This document shows, piece by piece, positions 1-9,082 of a stretch of 64,000 nt of DNA. Within the stretch, counting starts at the first letter, position 1. The number at the start of each line of letters is the position of its first letter. Source of the DNA: an uncultured Bacteroidota bacterium (GTDB lineage: Bacteria; Bacteroidota; Bacteroidia; Flavobacteriales; Flavobacteriaceae). The position numbers and the translations under genes are program-made. The notes below the pieces were generated by a model. It saw only the letters and a list, made by a program, of their open reading frames with translations, ran no database searches and was not told where the DNA came from. The stretch is taken from the NCBI GenBank assembly GCA_902561795.1, contig CACERG010000001.1:1-64000 (forward strand). Direction: 5' to 3'.

Positions 1-1224
1 ACCTTTAATAGTTTGACTCGTATTACTAAAAATGAAAAAGTAAATTCTTTAAGTGTTAATGGAGATTTTGAATTTAAGATAGATAAAAAACATGCTTTTG
101 CATATGGATTTGAAGGCGTTTATAATGATGTTAATTCGTTTGCCTCAAAAAAAGATCTAATTATTGAAGAAAATGTCATAACAGGTTTTACTCCAGCCCT
201 TCCATTTACCACACGTTATCCTAGTAAGGGTAGTTCTTATAGAAGTTATGCTGTATATATAAATTGGGTCTGGGATCTTAATACTCAATTGACTTTAAAT
301 GCAGGACTTAGATTAACCGATACTTCTTTACAAGGAGAGTGGAAAGAGTATTATAACATAAATGCATTATTATCCTCGGTAAAATTAAATTCTGAGGCAT
401 TAACAGAAACTTTGTCTCTTATTTACAGACCAAGTATAAAAACAAAATGGAAAGCAATAATTTCAAACGGTTTTAGAAACCCTAATATTGACGATGTTGG
501 AAAAATCAGAGAAAACATGGGGTATCTAATTGTTCCAAATCCTATGCTTTTACCTGAATATGCCTATAATTTTGAATTGGGACTTACTAAATACTTAAAT
601 AAAGAAAAGAATTATATCTCAATTCAAGGTTTTACCACACTAATCTCTAGACATATTGGACGAAATAATTACCCCATTTTTTCTGATCAAACAACAAGCA
701 GCAACAATACTATTTTATACAACGGTGAAGAGTTAATCACCTTAGCGAATAATAATTTAGGTAATCGATATATGTTAGGAACATCATTAGATGGTAATAT
801 ATTTTTTACGGATAAAATTTCATTAAAAGGAGACTTTAATATTATTAATGCATTAAAGAATGATCAATACGGTCCTCTCCCATCGATTTCTCCAGTTTTT
901 CTTAATTTATTTCTCAACTATGAAAAAGAGAAATGGTTTGCAAGTTTAAGATACCAATACAGCGGAAGCAAAACCCCAGAAGAATACAGTCTAGGTGGTG
1001 AAGACGGTTTAGAAGAAACTCCCATTATATCTGAGTCTCAAGGAATTTATGCAGGTACACCTGCATGGTCTGAACTGTCTTTTTTAACTCAATTTAGCTT
1101 GAATGAAAATGGAAAAATAACAATTGGGCTGGAAAATATATTCGATGTTCATTATAGAAGTTTTGCATCAGGTGTATCTGCACCAGGTAGAAATTTAAGA
1201 TTAGGTTTAAATCTAAAATTCTAA
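1..1224 (+). CDS. TonB-dependent receptor, C-terminal part (5' truncated by window edge)
   Basis: The reading frame is open from the first base of the window, so the signal peptide, plug domain and early barrel strands lie upstream. What is visible is the C-terminal half of a 22-stranded outer-membrane barrel: alternating amphipathic strands, the family motif SNGFRNPNIDDVGKIRE around codons 155-172, and a typical barrel end (ENIFDVHYR, then RNLRLGLNLKF with terminal Phe, the sorting signal for the Bam machinery). Proteins of this family import siderophores, haem or other large ligands using TonB energy. No SusD-like gene follows, so I do not call it a SusC. The substrate cannot be read from this fragment. 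It ends 134 bp before ileS. Confidence 0.9.
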   Translation, partial: TFNSLTRITKNEKVNSLSVNGDFEFKIDKKHAFAYGFEGVYNDVNSFASKKDLIIEENVITGFTPALPFTTRYPSKGSSYRSYAVYINWVWDLNTQLTLNAGLRLTDTSLQGEWKEYYNINALLSSVKLNSEALTETLSLIYRPSIKTKWKAIISNGFRNPNIDDVGKIRENMGYLIVPNPMLLPEYAYNFELGLTKYLNKEKNYISIQGFTTLISRHIGRNNYPIFSDQTTSSNNTILYNGEELITLANNNLGNRYMLGTSLDGNIFFTDKISLKGDFNIINALKNDQYGPLPSISPVFLNLFLNYEKEKWFASLRYQYSGSKTPEEYSLGGEDGLEETPIISESQGIYAGTPAWSELSFLTQFSLNENGKITIGLENIFDVHYRSFASGVSAPGRNLRLGLNLKF

Positions 1225-1358
1225 ACCACTTGTAACAAAAAAAGGCCTTGGTATGGGGACATATTTTCGAGTTAAATTAATTAATTTTGCAAATTGTTAT
1301 ATTATTACATTTACTTTTCTTTCTTAGGGTTTTGAAAAGCAACTAAAATATTTCATAG

Positions 1359-4300
1359 GTGAAATTCAATGAGTACGATAAACTAGATTTACCCAAAATA
1401 GCCAAGGAAATACTTGCAGACTGGAAGGTTAATAAAACCTTTTTAAAAAGTATAAAAAGCAAGGAGGGTAAACCAGAATTTATATTTTATGAAGGCCCCC
1501 CATCTGCAAATGGTCTCCCTGGTATTCACCATGTCATGGCCCGTACAATTAAGGATATTTTTTGTCGCTTTAAAACCCAAAAGGGATTTAAAGTAGATAG
1601 GAAAGCAGGATGGGATACTCACGGACTTCCAGTTGAACTTGGAGTCGAAAAAGAATTAGGTATCACAAAAGAATCAATTGGAAAAAATATTTCGGTTGAA
1701 GATTACAACCTAGCATGCAAAAAAGCAGTAATGAAATATACAGATATTTGGAATACGCTTACAGAAAGAATAGGTTATTGGGTCGATATGAGAGAACCCT
1801 ACATTACCTATAAATCCAAATATATGGAAAGTGTTTGGTGGTTAATTAAACAAATTCATGAAAAAGGGTTTCTTTATAAAGGTTATTCTATTCAGCCATT
1901 TTCTCCGATGGCCGGTACAGGTTTGAGTTCACACGAACTAAATCAACCTGGAACTTATCAAGAAACTACAGATACAACCGTTACTGCGCAGTTTAAGACT
2001 ATTCCAGAAAGCCTTCCTGAAGAAATAAAAGATGAAATAGCCCTTTATATTCTTGCTTGGACTACTACTCCATGGACATTACCCTCAAATACAGCTCTTA
2101 CAATCGGTAAGAAAATAGATTATTTGATTATTCGCACTTTTAATCAATATACATACAAGCCCATACGGGTTCTTATTGCTAAAGATCTAATAAAAAAACA
2201 ATTTGGCGAAAAGTTTATTGAATCTCCAAGTGTAGATAACTATAAACCTAGTGATAAAAAAATACCCTATAAAATAGAAAGCGAACATAAGGGCTCTGAG
2301 CTCCTAGGAATTAGATATGAAAAAATTTGGTCGGAATCCCCAGTACCAATTGAGAATTCCGAAAATGCATATCGTATAATTTCAGGAGATTTTGTTACAA
2401 CTGACGAGGGAACAGGAATTGTACATACTGCCCCTACATTTGGTGCAGACGATGCCAAAGCAGCAAAGGAAGCAAATCCAGAAGTACCTCCCCTTTTAGT
2501 CTTAGATGAAAATGATAATAAAGTACCTTTAGTAGATATGCAAGGAAGATTTAGAAATGAAGTTGGGCATCTAGGGAATCGCTTCGTTAAAAATGAATAC
2601 TATCCAGATGGCACAGCACCTGAACGTTCTGTAGATGTTGAAATTGCAATACAACTAAAAAAAGAAAATAAAGCCTTTAAAGTAGAAAAATATGTTCACC
2701 CTTATCCAAATTGTTGGAGAACTGACAAACCTATCCTATATTATCCTCTTGACTCTTGGTTCATCAAAATAAGTGAAGTGAGAGAAAATATGACCGCTCT
2801 GAACAACGAGATAAACTGGAAGCCAAAGGCTACAGGTGAAGGGAGATTTGGAAATTGGCTCAGCAATGCAAATGATTGGAATCTGTCTCGATCCAGGTTT
2901 TGGGGTATTCCATTACCAATTTGGAGAAGTTCAGACGGAAAAGAAACAAAAGTAATTGGGTCACTAAAAGAATTATGTGAAGCTATTGAAATCTCTTTAA
3001 AAATTGGTATTATGAAGGAAAATCCTTTTAAAGATTTTATAGTTGGAGATTATTCAGATAATAACTATGAAAAAATTGACCTTCACAAAAACATAGTTGA
3101 TAAGATTATCCTGTCTAGCAGTAAAGGTGAACCTATGTTTAGAGAGTTAGACCTAATTGATGTATGGTTTGACTCTGGTGCGATGCCCTATGCACAGTGG
3201 CATTATCCTTTTGAAAATAAAGAATTAATAGATAATGAGATACATTTTCCTGCTGACTATATCGCTGAGGGTGTTGACCAAACAAGAGGATGGTTTTATA
3301 CACTCCATGCTATAGCTACTTTAATTTTTAATAAAAAGGCTTTTAAAAATGTTGTTTCAAATGGTCTTGTACTTGACAAAAAGGGTCAAAAAATGTCAAA
3401 GAGATTAAATAATGCCATTGACCCTTTTGAAACATTAGATAAATTTGGTCCCGATGCAACTCGTTGGTATATGATTTCAAACGCAAATCCATGGGATAAT
3501 TTAAAATTTGATATTGAAGGAATTGCTGAAGTTCAGCGCAAGTTTTTTGGGACTTTATATAACACTTATTCTTTTTTTAGCCTTTACGCTAATATTGACC
3601 AATTTGGTTTTAAAAATGAAGATCTTATTCCTAATACTGAGAGAACCGAACTCGACCAATGGATTTTATCAGAATTAAATAGTCTAGTTAAAGTTGTTGA
3701 TGATGCTTACCAGGATTATGAAGCGACAATTGCCTGCAGAGCAATTTCTGATTTTGTACAGGAAAAATTAAGTAATTGGTATGTTCGTCTTAGCAGAAGA
3801 AGATTTTGGAAAGGCAATTATGGACCAGATAAAATTGCTGCATATCAAACTCTTTACGAATGTTTATTAATAGTATCCCAGCTAGGTGCACCAGTTGCTC
3901 CATTTTTTATGGATCGATTATACCAAGATCTAACAAGAAATAAAAAAACCTCAGTACACCTATCTGAATTTCCAAATCAAAACCCAAGCTTTATAAATTC
4001 TGAGTTAGAATCACAAACTAATATTGCTAGAGAAATTACATCTTTAGGACTTTCTTTAAGGAAAAAACAGCAAATCAAAGTACGTCAGCCGCTACAGAAA
4101 ATGATAATCCCTGTAAAAAATGAATTACAAAAAAAACGTATTCAAAATACAATTGAACAATTAAAAAGTGAGATCAACATAAAAGAAGTTGAGCTGCTAG
4201 ATAACGCCAATGATATGTTAGTGAAGGATGTCCGTCCAAATTTTAAAATTATTGGCCCTAAATATGGTAAAGAAATGAAATCAGTTGTAGATGCTATAAA

Positions 4301-4748
4301 AAACCTTAATTCTCACCAAATAAATCTTCTAGAAGAAAAAAAAGAATTAAATATTTTCGTAAATAAAAAAAATATTATTTTAGATATAGGTGATATTGAT
4401 GTCTTTTACAAAGATATCGAAGGGTGGGAAGTGGCTAAAAATTCAGACATGACAATAGCTCTTGATATGACCATAACCCAAAAACTGAAAAATGAAGGTT
4501 TAGCAAGAGAACTTGTTAATAGAATTCAAAATCACAGAAAGGATCAAGGACTCGAGGTCACTGACAGAATTGATATTATTCTGAAAAATGAATCTGAACT
4601 GGAAAAAGCTATAAAAGAAAATATAAATTATATTTTAAGTGAAACATTAGCTAATACTCTTAAATTTGAATCAAATATTTTGAAAGGAACACCTGTAGAA
4701 TTTGATAATTTTAAAACTGAAATTCGTATTAAAAAGGTAAACTCATGA
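1359..4748 (+). CDS. ileS: Isoleucyl-tRNA synthetase
   Basis: Cytoplasmic class I aminoacyl-tRNA synthetase that charges tRNA-Ile. The 1129-residue protein shows the HIGH-region variant PSANGLPGIHH near residue 48-58, the editing (CP1) domain with TTWTLPSNTAL, WFDSG and the KMSKR loop at about 678-682 (GQKMSKRLNN), then the anticodon-binding domain and a long C-terminal extension. Length and extension match the long, eukaryote-like IleS usual in Bacteroidota; that type is generally associated with natural mupirocin tolerance (family knowledge, not tested here). The start is GTG at 1359. The stop overlaps the next gene by 4 bp (ATGA), so the DksA-like protein is translationally coupled. Confidence 0.97.
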   Translation: MKFNEYDKLDLPKIAKEILADWKVNKTFLKSIKSKEGKPEFIFYEGPPSANGLPGIHHVMARTIKDIFCRFKTQKGFKVDRKAGWDTHGLPVELGVEKELGITKESIGKNISVEDYNLACKKAVMKYTDIWNTLTERIGYWVDMREPYITYKSKYMESVWWLIKQIHEKGFLYKGYSIQPFSPMAGTGLSSHELNQPGTYQETTDTTVTAQFKTIPESLPEEIKDEIALYILAWTTTPWTLPSNTALTIGKKIDYLIIRTFNQYTYKPIRVLIAKDLIKKQFGEKFIESPSVDNYKPSDKKIPYKIESEHKGSELLGIRYEKIWSESPVPIENSENAYRIISGDFVTTDEGTGIVHTAPTFGADDAKAAKEANPEVPPLLVLDENDNKVPLVDMQGRFRNEVGHLGNRFVKNEYYPDGTAPERSVDVEIAIQLKKENKAFKVEKYVHPYPNCWRTDKPILYYPLDSWFIKISEVRENMTALNNEINWKPKATGEGRFGNWLSNANDWNLSRSRFWGIPLPIWRSSDGKETKVIGSLKELCEAIEISLKIGIMKENPFKDFIVGDYSDNNYEKIDLHKNIVDKIILSSSKGEPMFRELDLIDVWFDSGAMPYAQWHYPFENKELIDNEIHFPADYIAEGVDQTRGWFYTLHAIATLIFNKKAFKNVVSNGLVLDKKGQKMSKRLNNAIDPFETLDKFGPDATRWYMISNANPWDNLKFDIEGIAEVQRKFFGTLYNTYSFFSLYANIDQFGFKNEDLIPNTERTELDQWILSELNSLVKVVDDAYQDYEATIACRAISDFVQEKLSNWYVRLSRRRFWKGNYGPDKIAAYQTLYECLLIVSQLGAPVAPFFMDRLYQDLTRNKKTSVHLSEFPNQNPSFINSELESQTNIAREITSLGLSLRKKQQIKVRQPLQKMIIPVKNELQKKRIQNTIEQLKSEINIKEVELLDNANDMLVKDVRPNFKIIGPKYGKEMKSVVDAIKNLNSHQINLLEEKKELNIFVNKKNIILDIGDIDVFYKDIEGWEVAKNSDMTIALDMTITQKLKNEGLARELVNRIQNHRKDQGLEVTDRIDIILKNESELEKAIKENINYILSETLANTLKFESNILKGTPVEFDNFKTEIRIKKVNS

Positions 4749-5122
4749 GCAAGAAAACAAGATTTACAGATATTGAACTTAAGGAATTTAGAAGCCTAAT
4801 TGAGGAAAAGATTGAAAAAGCAAAAGCAGACTTAGATCTTTTGAAAAGCTCTTACATGAATGATGGTAATAATGGCACTGAGGATACTGCACCAACTTTT
4901 AAAGCTTTTGAAGAAGGATCTGAAACAATGTCAAAAGAAGCAAACACTCAACTTGCTCTTCGCCAAGAAAAGTTTATCCGCGACCTTAAAAATGCCCTAA
5001 TTCGGATTGAAAATAAGACTTATGGTATTTGTCGCGTAACTGGTAATTTAATAAATAAAAAACGCTTGTTTTTAGTTCCACACGCTACGCTAAGTATAGA
5101 GGCTAAAAATATGCAGAAATAA
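4745..5122 (+). CDS. TraR/DksA family zinc-finger-like protein
   Basis: A 125-residue protein with an N-terminal coiled coil (about residues 5-40), an acidic middle and the C-terminal DksA/TraR finger region CRVTGNLINKKRL followed by VPHATLSIEAK. In this Bacteroidota version the four-cysteine zinc site is degenerate: one Cys remains in CRVTG. DksA relatives bind the RNA polymerase secondary channel and tune ppGpp-dependent transcription; whether this short form does so is inferred from family only. It overlaps the ileS stop by 4 bp and is followed by lspA, an order typical of the phylum. Confidence 0.9.
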   Translation: MSKKTRFTDIELKEFRSLIEEKIEKAKADLDLLKSSYMNDGNNGTEDTAPTFKAFEEGSETMSKEANTQLALRQEKFIRDLKNALIRIENKTYGICRVTGNLINKKRLFLVPHATLSIEAKNMQK

Positions 5123-5136
5123 GTCCACGAAAGGCC

Positions 5137-5781
5137 CTGAATACAAACAAAACATATTTCGATAAATCATGGGCAGCAGGAATCATAATTTTAATCCTGT
5201 TACTTGATCAAATTACAAAAATTTATATCAAATTAAACTTCCCCTTATCTGGATACGGTATTTCACCAATTTTAGACTGGGAATATTTTAAAATTATTTT
5301 TGTAGAAAATAAAGGGATGGCTATGGGTACTAAAATCAATGATTTTATTCCATTTATTAACGAAAATACTGGAAAGTTGATTTTAACTATTTTCCGAATT
5401 GCTGCAATATCTGGCTTAGGTTATTGGTTATTGGATTCCATAAGAAAACAAAGTGGAGTTTTACTTTGTTGGGCCTTGTCATTTATATTTGCTGGTGCTT
5501 TGGGTAATATTATTGATTCCATTTTCTATGGTGTTTTGTTCTCTGATAGTAACGGTCAAATTGCACAGTTTTTCCCTGAAAAAGGATATGCTCCTCTTTT
5601 TTATGGCCATGTTGTTGACATGTTACAATTTCCATTAGTCGAATGGACGTGGCCCTCATGGTTACCCTATATAGGCGGTAAGGACTATTTATTTTTCCAA
5701 TACATATTTAACATTGCTGACACTGCAATAAGCACAGGGGTTGCAATATTGATTTTTTTCAATAAAAAAATCTTTGGCTGA
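5137..5781 (+). CDS. lspA: Lipoprotein signal peptidase (signal peptidase II), unusual start codon
   Basis: Inner-membrane aspartic protease that removes the signal peptide of prolipoproteins. The frame reads continuously from 5107, and conserved N-terminal elements (LLDQITKIYIK, FKIIFVENKGMAMG) lie upstream of the first ATG at 5317, so that ATG is not the true start. No ATG, GTG or TTG precedes them in frame; CTG at 5137 gives 214 residues, the normal family length, and is my best guess (ATA 5119 is the alternative). With CTG as residue 1 the catalytic aspartates are near 127 (GNIIDSIFYG) and 195 (FNIADTAIS). Four membrane segments are apparent. It starts 15 bp after the DksA-like stop and converges on the folate gene. 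The many lipoproteins in this window are its substrates. Confidence 0.88.
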   Translation: MNTNKTYFDKSWAAGIIILILLLDQITKIYIKLNFPLSGYGISPILDWEYFKIIFVENKGMAMGTKINDFIPFINENTGKLILTIFRIAAISGLGYWLLDSIRKQSGVLLCWALSFIFAGALGNIIDSIFYGVLFSDSNGQIAQFFPEKGYAPLFYGHVVDMLQFPLVEWTWPSWLPYIGGKDYLFFQYIFNIADTAISTGVAILIFFNKKIFG

Positions 5782-5786
5782 ATTTA

Positions 5787-6362
5787 TCAAAAAGTAAACT
5801 TTTTTATTCCTTCGGGATTAACACAAAAATCCATTCGAATATCTTCAGAACGCATGTCAACAATCTTGTCTACAGGGTCAAAAAAAGAAAGCCCGACCTT
5901 TATAGTATTTGTTTTACATAGAGATAAGAAATTATCATAAAATCCTTTCCCATAACCCAAACGATTTCCACTTTTATCCCAAGCTAACAATGGGAGAAAA
6001 ATTACATCAATTTGTTCTGGAGAAATTTTTATTCCTTTTTCAGGTTCTGCTATTCCTAAAGTATTAGTCTTAAGTTTTGTGATATCTGTCAATAAGATAT
6101 GTTCCAATTCTGAACCTTTAATTCTAGGCAAAATTACCTGTTTATCCTTTCCTTGTAGTAAAGTTAAAATTAAAGTAGTATCTATTTCAGCCTTTGCTTT
6201 TATTGGGAGGTATAGATGATAATAATCTAAATGCCATATTGGTAGTTTTAAACAATTATTTGCAATTGCAAAACTCATATCCTCATGTTCTTGATCAGAA
6301 AGAGCATGTCGTTTTTTTAAAAAAGATCTCCGAAGAGTTAACTTTGTTAAATCAGAATTCAT
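5787..6362 (-). CDS. 5-formyltetrahydrofolate cyclo-ligase
   Basis: Cytosolic enzyme that converts 5-formyl-THF to 5,10-methenyl-THF using ATP. At 191 residues it has the family length, starts with a basic N-terminus (LRRSFLKKRHALS) and carries the C-terminal signature LGYGKGFYDNFL with the phosphate-binding glycine loop. ATG start at 6362. It converges on lspA with a 5 bp gap and is divergent from uvrC, whose start lies 53 bp away. Confidence 0.93.
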   Translation of the reverse strand: MNSDLTKLTLRRSFLKKRHALSDQEHEDMSFAIANNCLKLPIWHLDYYHLYLPIKAKAEIDTTLILTLLQGKDKQVILPRIKGSELEHILLTDITKLKTNTLGIAEPEKGIKISPEQIDVIFLPLLAWDKSGNRLGYGKGFYDNFLSLCKTNTIKVGLSFFDPVDKIVDMRSEDIRMDFCVNPEGIKKFTF

Positions 6363-6415
6363 GAAATAATATTACTAATATATATATACCCAAAGAAAAT
6401 CAATATTTTCGTTTT

Positions 6416-8149
6416 GTGAAATTAGATTCTATTGAAATCCAGCTTAAAACTTTACCTCAAGTTGCAGGGGTATATCAGTTTTTCGATTCTAAAGAAAATA
6501 TAATATACGTAGGTAAGGCAAAAAACCTAAAAAAACGAGTTGCATCTTACTTTAGTAAAAATTTAGAAAATCATAAAACAAAAGTCCTTGTAAAAAAAAT
6601 TAAAAGAGTAGAAAACATTGTTGTAGAATCTGAAATGGACGCTTTACTTTTAGAAAATAATTTGATTAAAAAATATAAACCTCGGTATAATATTCTACTC
6701 AAAGATGATAAAACCTATCCTTGGATTTGCTTAGAAAAAACTCCCAAACCGAATATTTATATAACAAGAAATTTAAAAAATAAAAATGGTGAATATTTTG
6801 GCCCTTTTACTAGTGTAAAAAACTTAAAAATTCTTCTAAGGTTGATTAAAGAAATTCACCCATTTCTAAATCATGAATTAAATCATTTACTAAAAATTAA
6901 CTCTGAAGAATCGTCTATTTTATTATTTAAAAAGCATGAAAATTCCATAAAAGAATTAATAAAAGGAAATTTTAATTTCTGTATAACTCATTTCAAAAAG
7001 GAAATGAAAATAATGTCCGAAAATTTGAAATATGAAGAAGCTCAATTAGTAAAAGAAAAAATTCTAAGTTTAAAGAAATTTCAAGCTAAATCAACAATAG
7101 TAAACCCTAAAATTACTAATGTAGATGTATTTTCTATTGTTTCAGATGAAAACTATGGATATGTTAATTTTTTGCAAGTATCATATGGTGCTATCGTAAG
7201 ATCCTACACTCTAGAAATAAGAAAAAAACTGCAGGAAAGTAATTCAACCCTATTACAGCTTGGAATTATTGAAATAAGACAAAAGTTTTCCTGTAATGCA
7301 AAAACTATATTACTTTCTGAAAAAGTTAGCTTAACAAAAGAATTAAATCTAATTGTACCTAAACAAGGAGATAAAAAAAGCTTAGTGGATTTATCACTCA
7401 GAAATGCCAAATACTTTAGAATTGAACGCTTTAAACAGATCAAAATGTTGGATCCTGATAGTCATACCAAAAGAATAATGAATCAAATGAAAATTGATTT
7501 GAGGTTGCCTGAGGAGCCCTTTCACATCGAATGCTTCGATAATTCAAATATTCAAGGTTCAAATCCTGTGGCTGCATGTGTTGTTTTTAAAAAAGGTAAG
7601 CCAAGTAAAAAAGAGTATCGTCACTATAATATAAAAACTGTAGAAGGTCCTGATGACTTTGCTTCTATGGAAGAAGTAATTTTGAGAAGATATAAACGCC
7701 TACTGAATGAAAAAGCTTCACTTCCGCAACTTATTGTTATTGATGGTGGTAAGGGACAACTTTCTTCAGCATTAAAAAGTCTCGATTTTTTAGGTTTAAG
7801 AGGTAAGATTTCAATTTTAGGAATTGCTAAGCGCCTTGAAGAAATATATTTCCCTGGTGATAAAATTCCACTTTATTTAGATAAAAAATCTGAAACACTA
7901 AAAATATTGCAGCGAGCAAGAGATGAAGCACATCGATTTGGAATTGTATTTCATAGAAAAAAGCGCAGTAAAAATAGTATACAATCCAAATTAGATCAAA
8001 TACCAGGTATAGGGGAAGCTTCACGTCTAAAACTTTTAAGAGATCTAAAAACATTTACCCGGATAAAATCGGCATCAGAAAAGGAAATCATTGATATTTT
8101 AGGGAATAAAAAAGGGAAGAAAATATTTGAGACACTAAAAAAATATTAG
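6416..8149 (+). CDS. uvrC: Excinuclease ABC subunit C, lacking the cysteine cluster
   Basis: Nuclease subunit of nucleotide excision repair that makes both incisions around lesions bound by UvrB. In order: GIY-YIG nuclease (GVYQF at 18, IYVGKAKNLKKRV near 30-42), FGPFTSV at 129, a UVR/UvrB-binding motif near 190-215, the RNase H-like C-terminal nuclease (IECFDNSNIQGSNPVA, VIDGGKGQLSSA) and a C-terminal helix-hairpin-helix (IPGIGEASRLKLL). Start is GTG at 6416. The 577-residue length is slightly short. The region that normally carries the cysteines binding a [4Fe-4S] cluster (about residues 146-180 here) is shortened and has no cysteine between C105 and C189. All other hallmarks are intact, so I expect a functional enzyme. 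Confidence 0.95.
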   Translation: MKLDSIEIQLKTLPQVAGVYQFFDSKENIIYVGKAKNLKKRVASYFSKNLENHKTKVLVKKIKRVENIVVESEMDALLLENNLIKKYKPRYNILLKDDKTYPWICLEKTPKPNIYITRNLKNKNGEYFGPFTSVKNLKILLRLIKEIHPFLNHELNHLLKINSEESSILLFKKHENSIKELIKGNFNFCITHFKKEMKIMSENLKYEEAQLVKEKILSLKKFQAKSTIVNPKITNVDVFSIVSDENYGYVNFLQVSYGAIVRSYTLEIRKKLQESNSTLLQLGIIEIRQKFSCNAKTILLSEKVSLTKELNLIVPKQGDKKSLVDLSLRNAKYFRIERFKQIKMLDPDSHTKRIMNQMKIDLRLPEEPFHIECFDNSNIQGSNPVAACVVFKKGKPSKKEYRHYNIKTVEGPDDFASMEEVILRRYKRLLNEKASLPQLIVIDGGKGQLSSALKSLDFLGLRGKISILGIAKRLEEIYFPGDKIPLYLDKKSETLKILQRARDEAHRFGIVFHRKKRSKNSIQSKLDQIPGIGEASRLKLLRDLKTFTRIKSASEKEIIDILGNKKGKKIFETLKKY

Positions 8150-8213
8150 GCATTAAATTTTTTTCAATTGTATTCAACTAAATCTCAAATTATTGATTTG
8201 TTATCTTTGAGAG

Positions 8214-9011
8214 ATGATAAAAAATCTCTTTTTATATGTTTTTTTTAGTTTCCAAATTCTATGGGGTCAAATTAATAATAGTGAATTATTAAAAACAAAC
8301 CAATCATTCCAAGAAGGTGAATGGTTTCAACTAAGACTTCACTATGGCCCATTCAACGCTAGCTATGCAACCCTATCTTTGGAACGAGATACAATTAATG
8401 AGCACCCCGTATATCACGCTAAAGGATTTGGAGAAACAACAGGTTTAGCAAGCTGGTTTTTTAAAGTAGAAGATTATTATGAAAGTTATTTTGATGAAGA
8501 AACTGGACTACCATACAAGTTTATAAGAAATATTAATGAAGGAGGTTATACAAAGAATATAGAAATTGATTTTAATCATCAAGAAAAAACTGCTGTTGTA
8601 AATAACAAAAAAATAGGAGAGGTTAGCGAGCTTGAAATAAAAAATGGAGTGCAAGATTTAATATCATCTTTTTATTATTTAAGAAACTTTTACCCGAAAG
8701 ATGAAATAAAAGTGAATGAAAGTTTTGAGATAAACATGTTTTTTGATTTTGAAAATTATGTTTTTAGGTTAAAATATTTGGGTAAAGAAATTATCAATAC
8801 AAAATTTGGGAAAATTAAATGTATGAAGTTCAGGCCAATAGTTCAATCAGGAAGGGTTTTTGAGGAAAAAGAAAGTGTTACCTTGTGGGTTTCCGATGAT
8901 AAGAATCGTATTCCTGTTCGTATTAAAGCCGATATTCTAGTTGGTTCAATTAAAGCTGATCTAGAGAACTTCAAAAACTTAAAACATCCGCTTAAAATCA
9001 TTGTAAAATAG
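8214..9011 (+). CDS. DUF3108 domain-containing exported protein
   Basis: A 265-residue protein with a Sec signal peptide (about residues 1-19, ending LWGQ) and a beta-rich body matching the DUF3108 family: EGEWFQLRLHYGPFNASYA near the N-terminus, and late strands with VTLWVSDDKNRIPVRIKA. Members are periplasmic or outer-membrane-associated in Bacteroidota and have no established activity. A TAnnTTTG-like element (TATCTTTG at 8202-8209) lies only about 5 bp before the ATG, so the transcript may be nearly leaderless, though I see no matching -33 element. It stands 71 bp upstream of the M23 peptidase gene in an order common in flavobacteria. Confidence 0.85.
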   Translation: MIKNLFLYVFFSFQILWGQINNSELLKTNQSFQEGEWFQLRLHYGPFNASYATLSLERDTINEHPVYHAKGFGETTGLASWFFKVEDYYESYFDEETGLPYKFIRNINEGGYTKNIEIDFNHQEKTAVVNNKKIGEVSELEIKNGVQDLISSFYYLRNFYPKDEIKVNESFEINMFFDFENYVFRLKYLGKEIINTKFGKIKCMKFRPIVQSGRVFEEKESVTLWVSDDKNRIPVRIKADILVGSIKADLENFKNLKHPLKIIVK

Positions 9012-9082
9012 TTTAAAAAAAACGGGATAACTTTTCTTAATTCTTAAAAAAGAAACAAAATAAGTTAGGAAATTTATACAAA

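Noticed and set aside
1-1224. SusC-type glycan receptor
   Set aside because: No SusD-like gene follows and the visible motif suits siderophore/haem-type receptors; fragment only.
2267-2458. Minus-strand ORF inside ileS
   Set aside because: Lies wholly within a strongly conserved synthetase gene and has no recognisable features; the same applies to opposite-strand frames inside uvrC, pgi, rsmI, asd, fabH, the S9A gene, the BASS gene and the PSD1 gene.
5120-5140. A frameshift joining the DksA-like gene and lspA
   Set aside because: The DksA-like protein ends with the normal family C-terminus and the frames are distinct; separate genes are a better reading.
5453-5638. Plus-strand ORF in another frame of lspA
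   Set aside because: Overlaps the conserved LspA coding sequence; no independent features.
5317-5781. lspA starting at ATG 5317
   Set aside because: Would delete the conserved N-terminal helix and LLDQITK/FVENKG motifs present upstream in frame.
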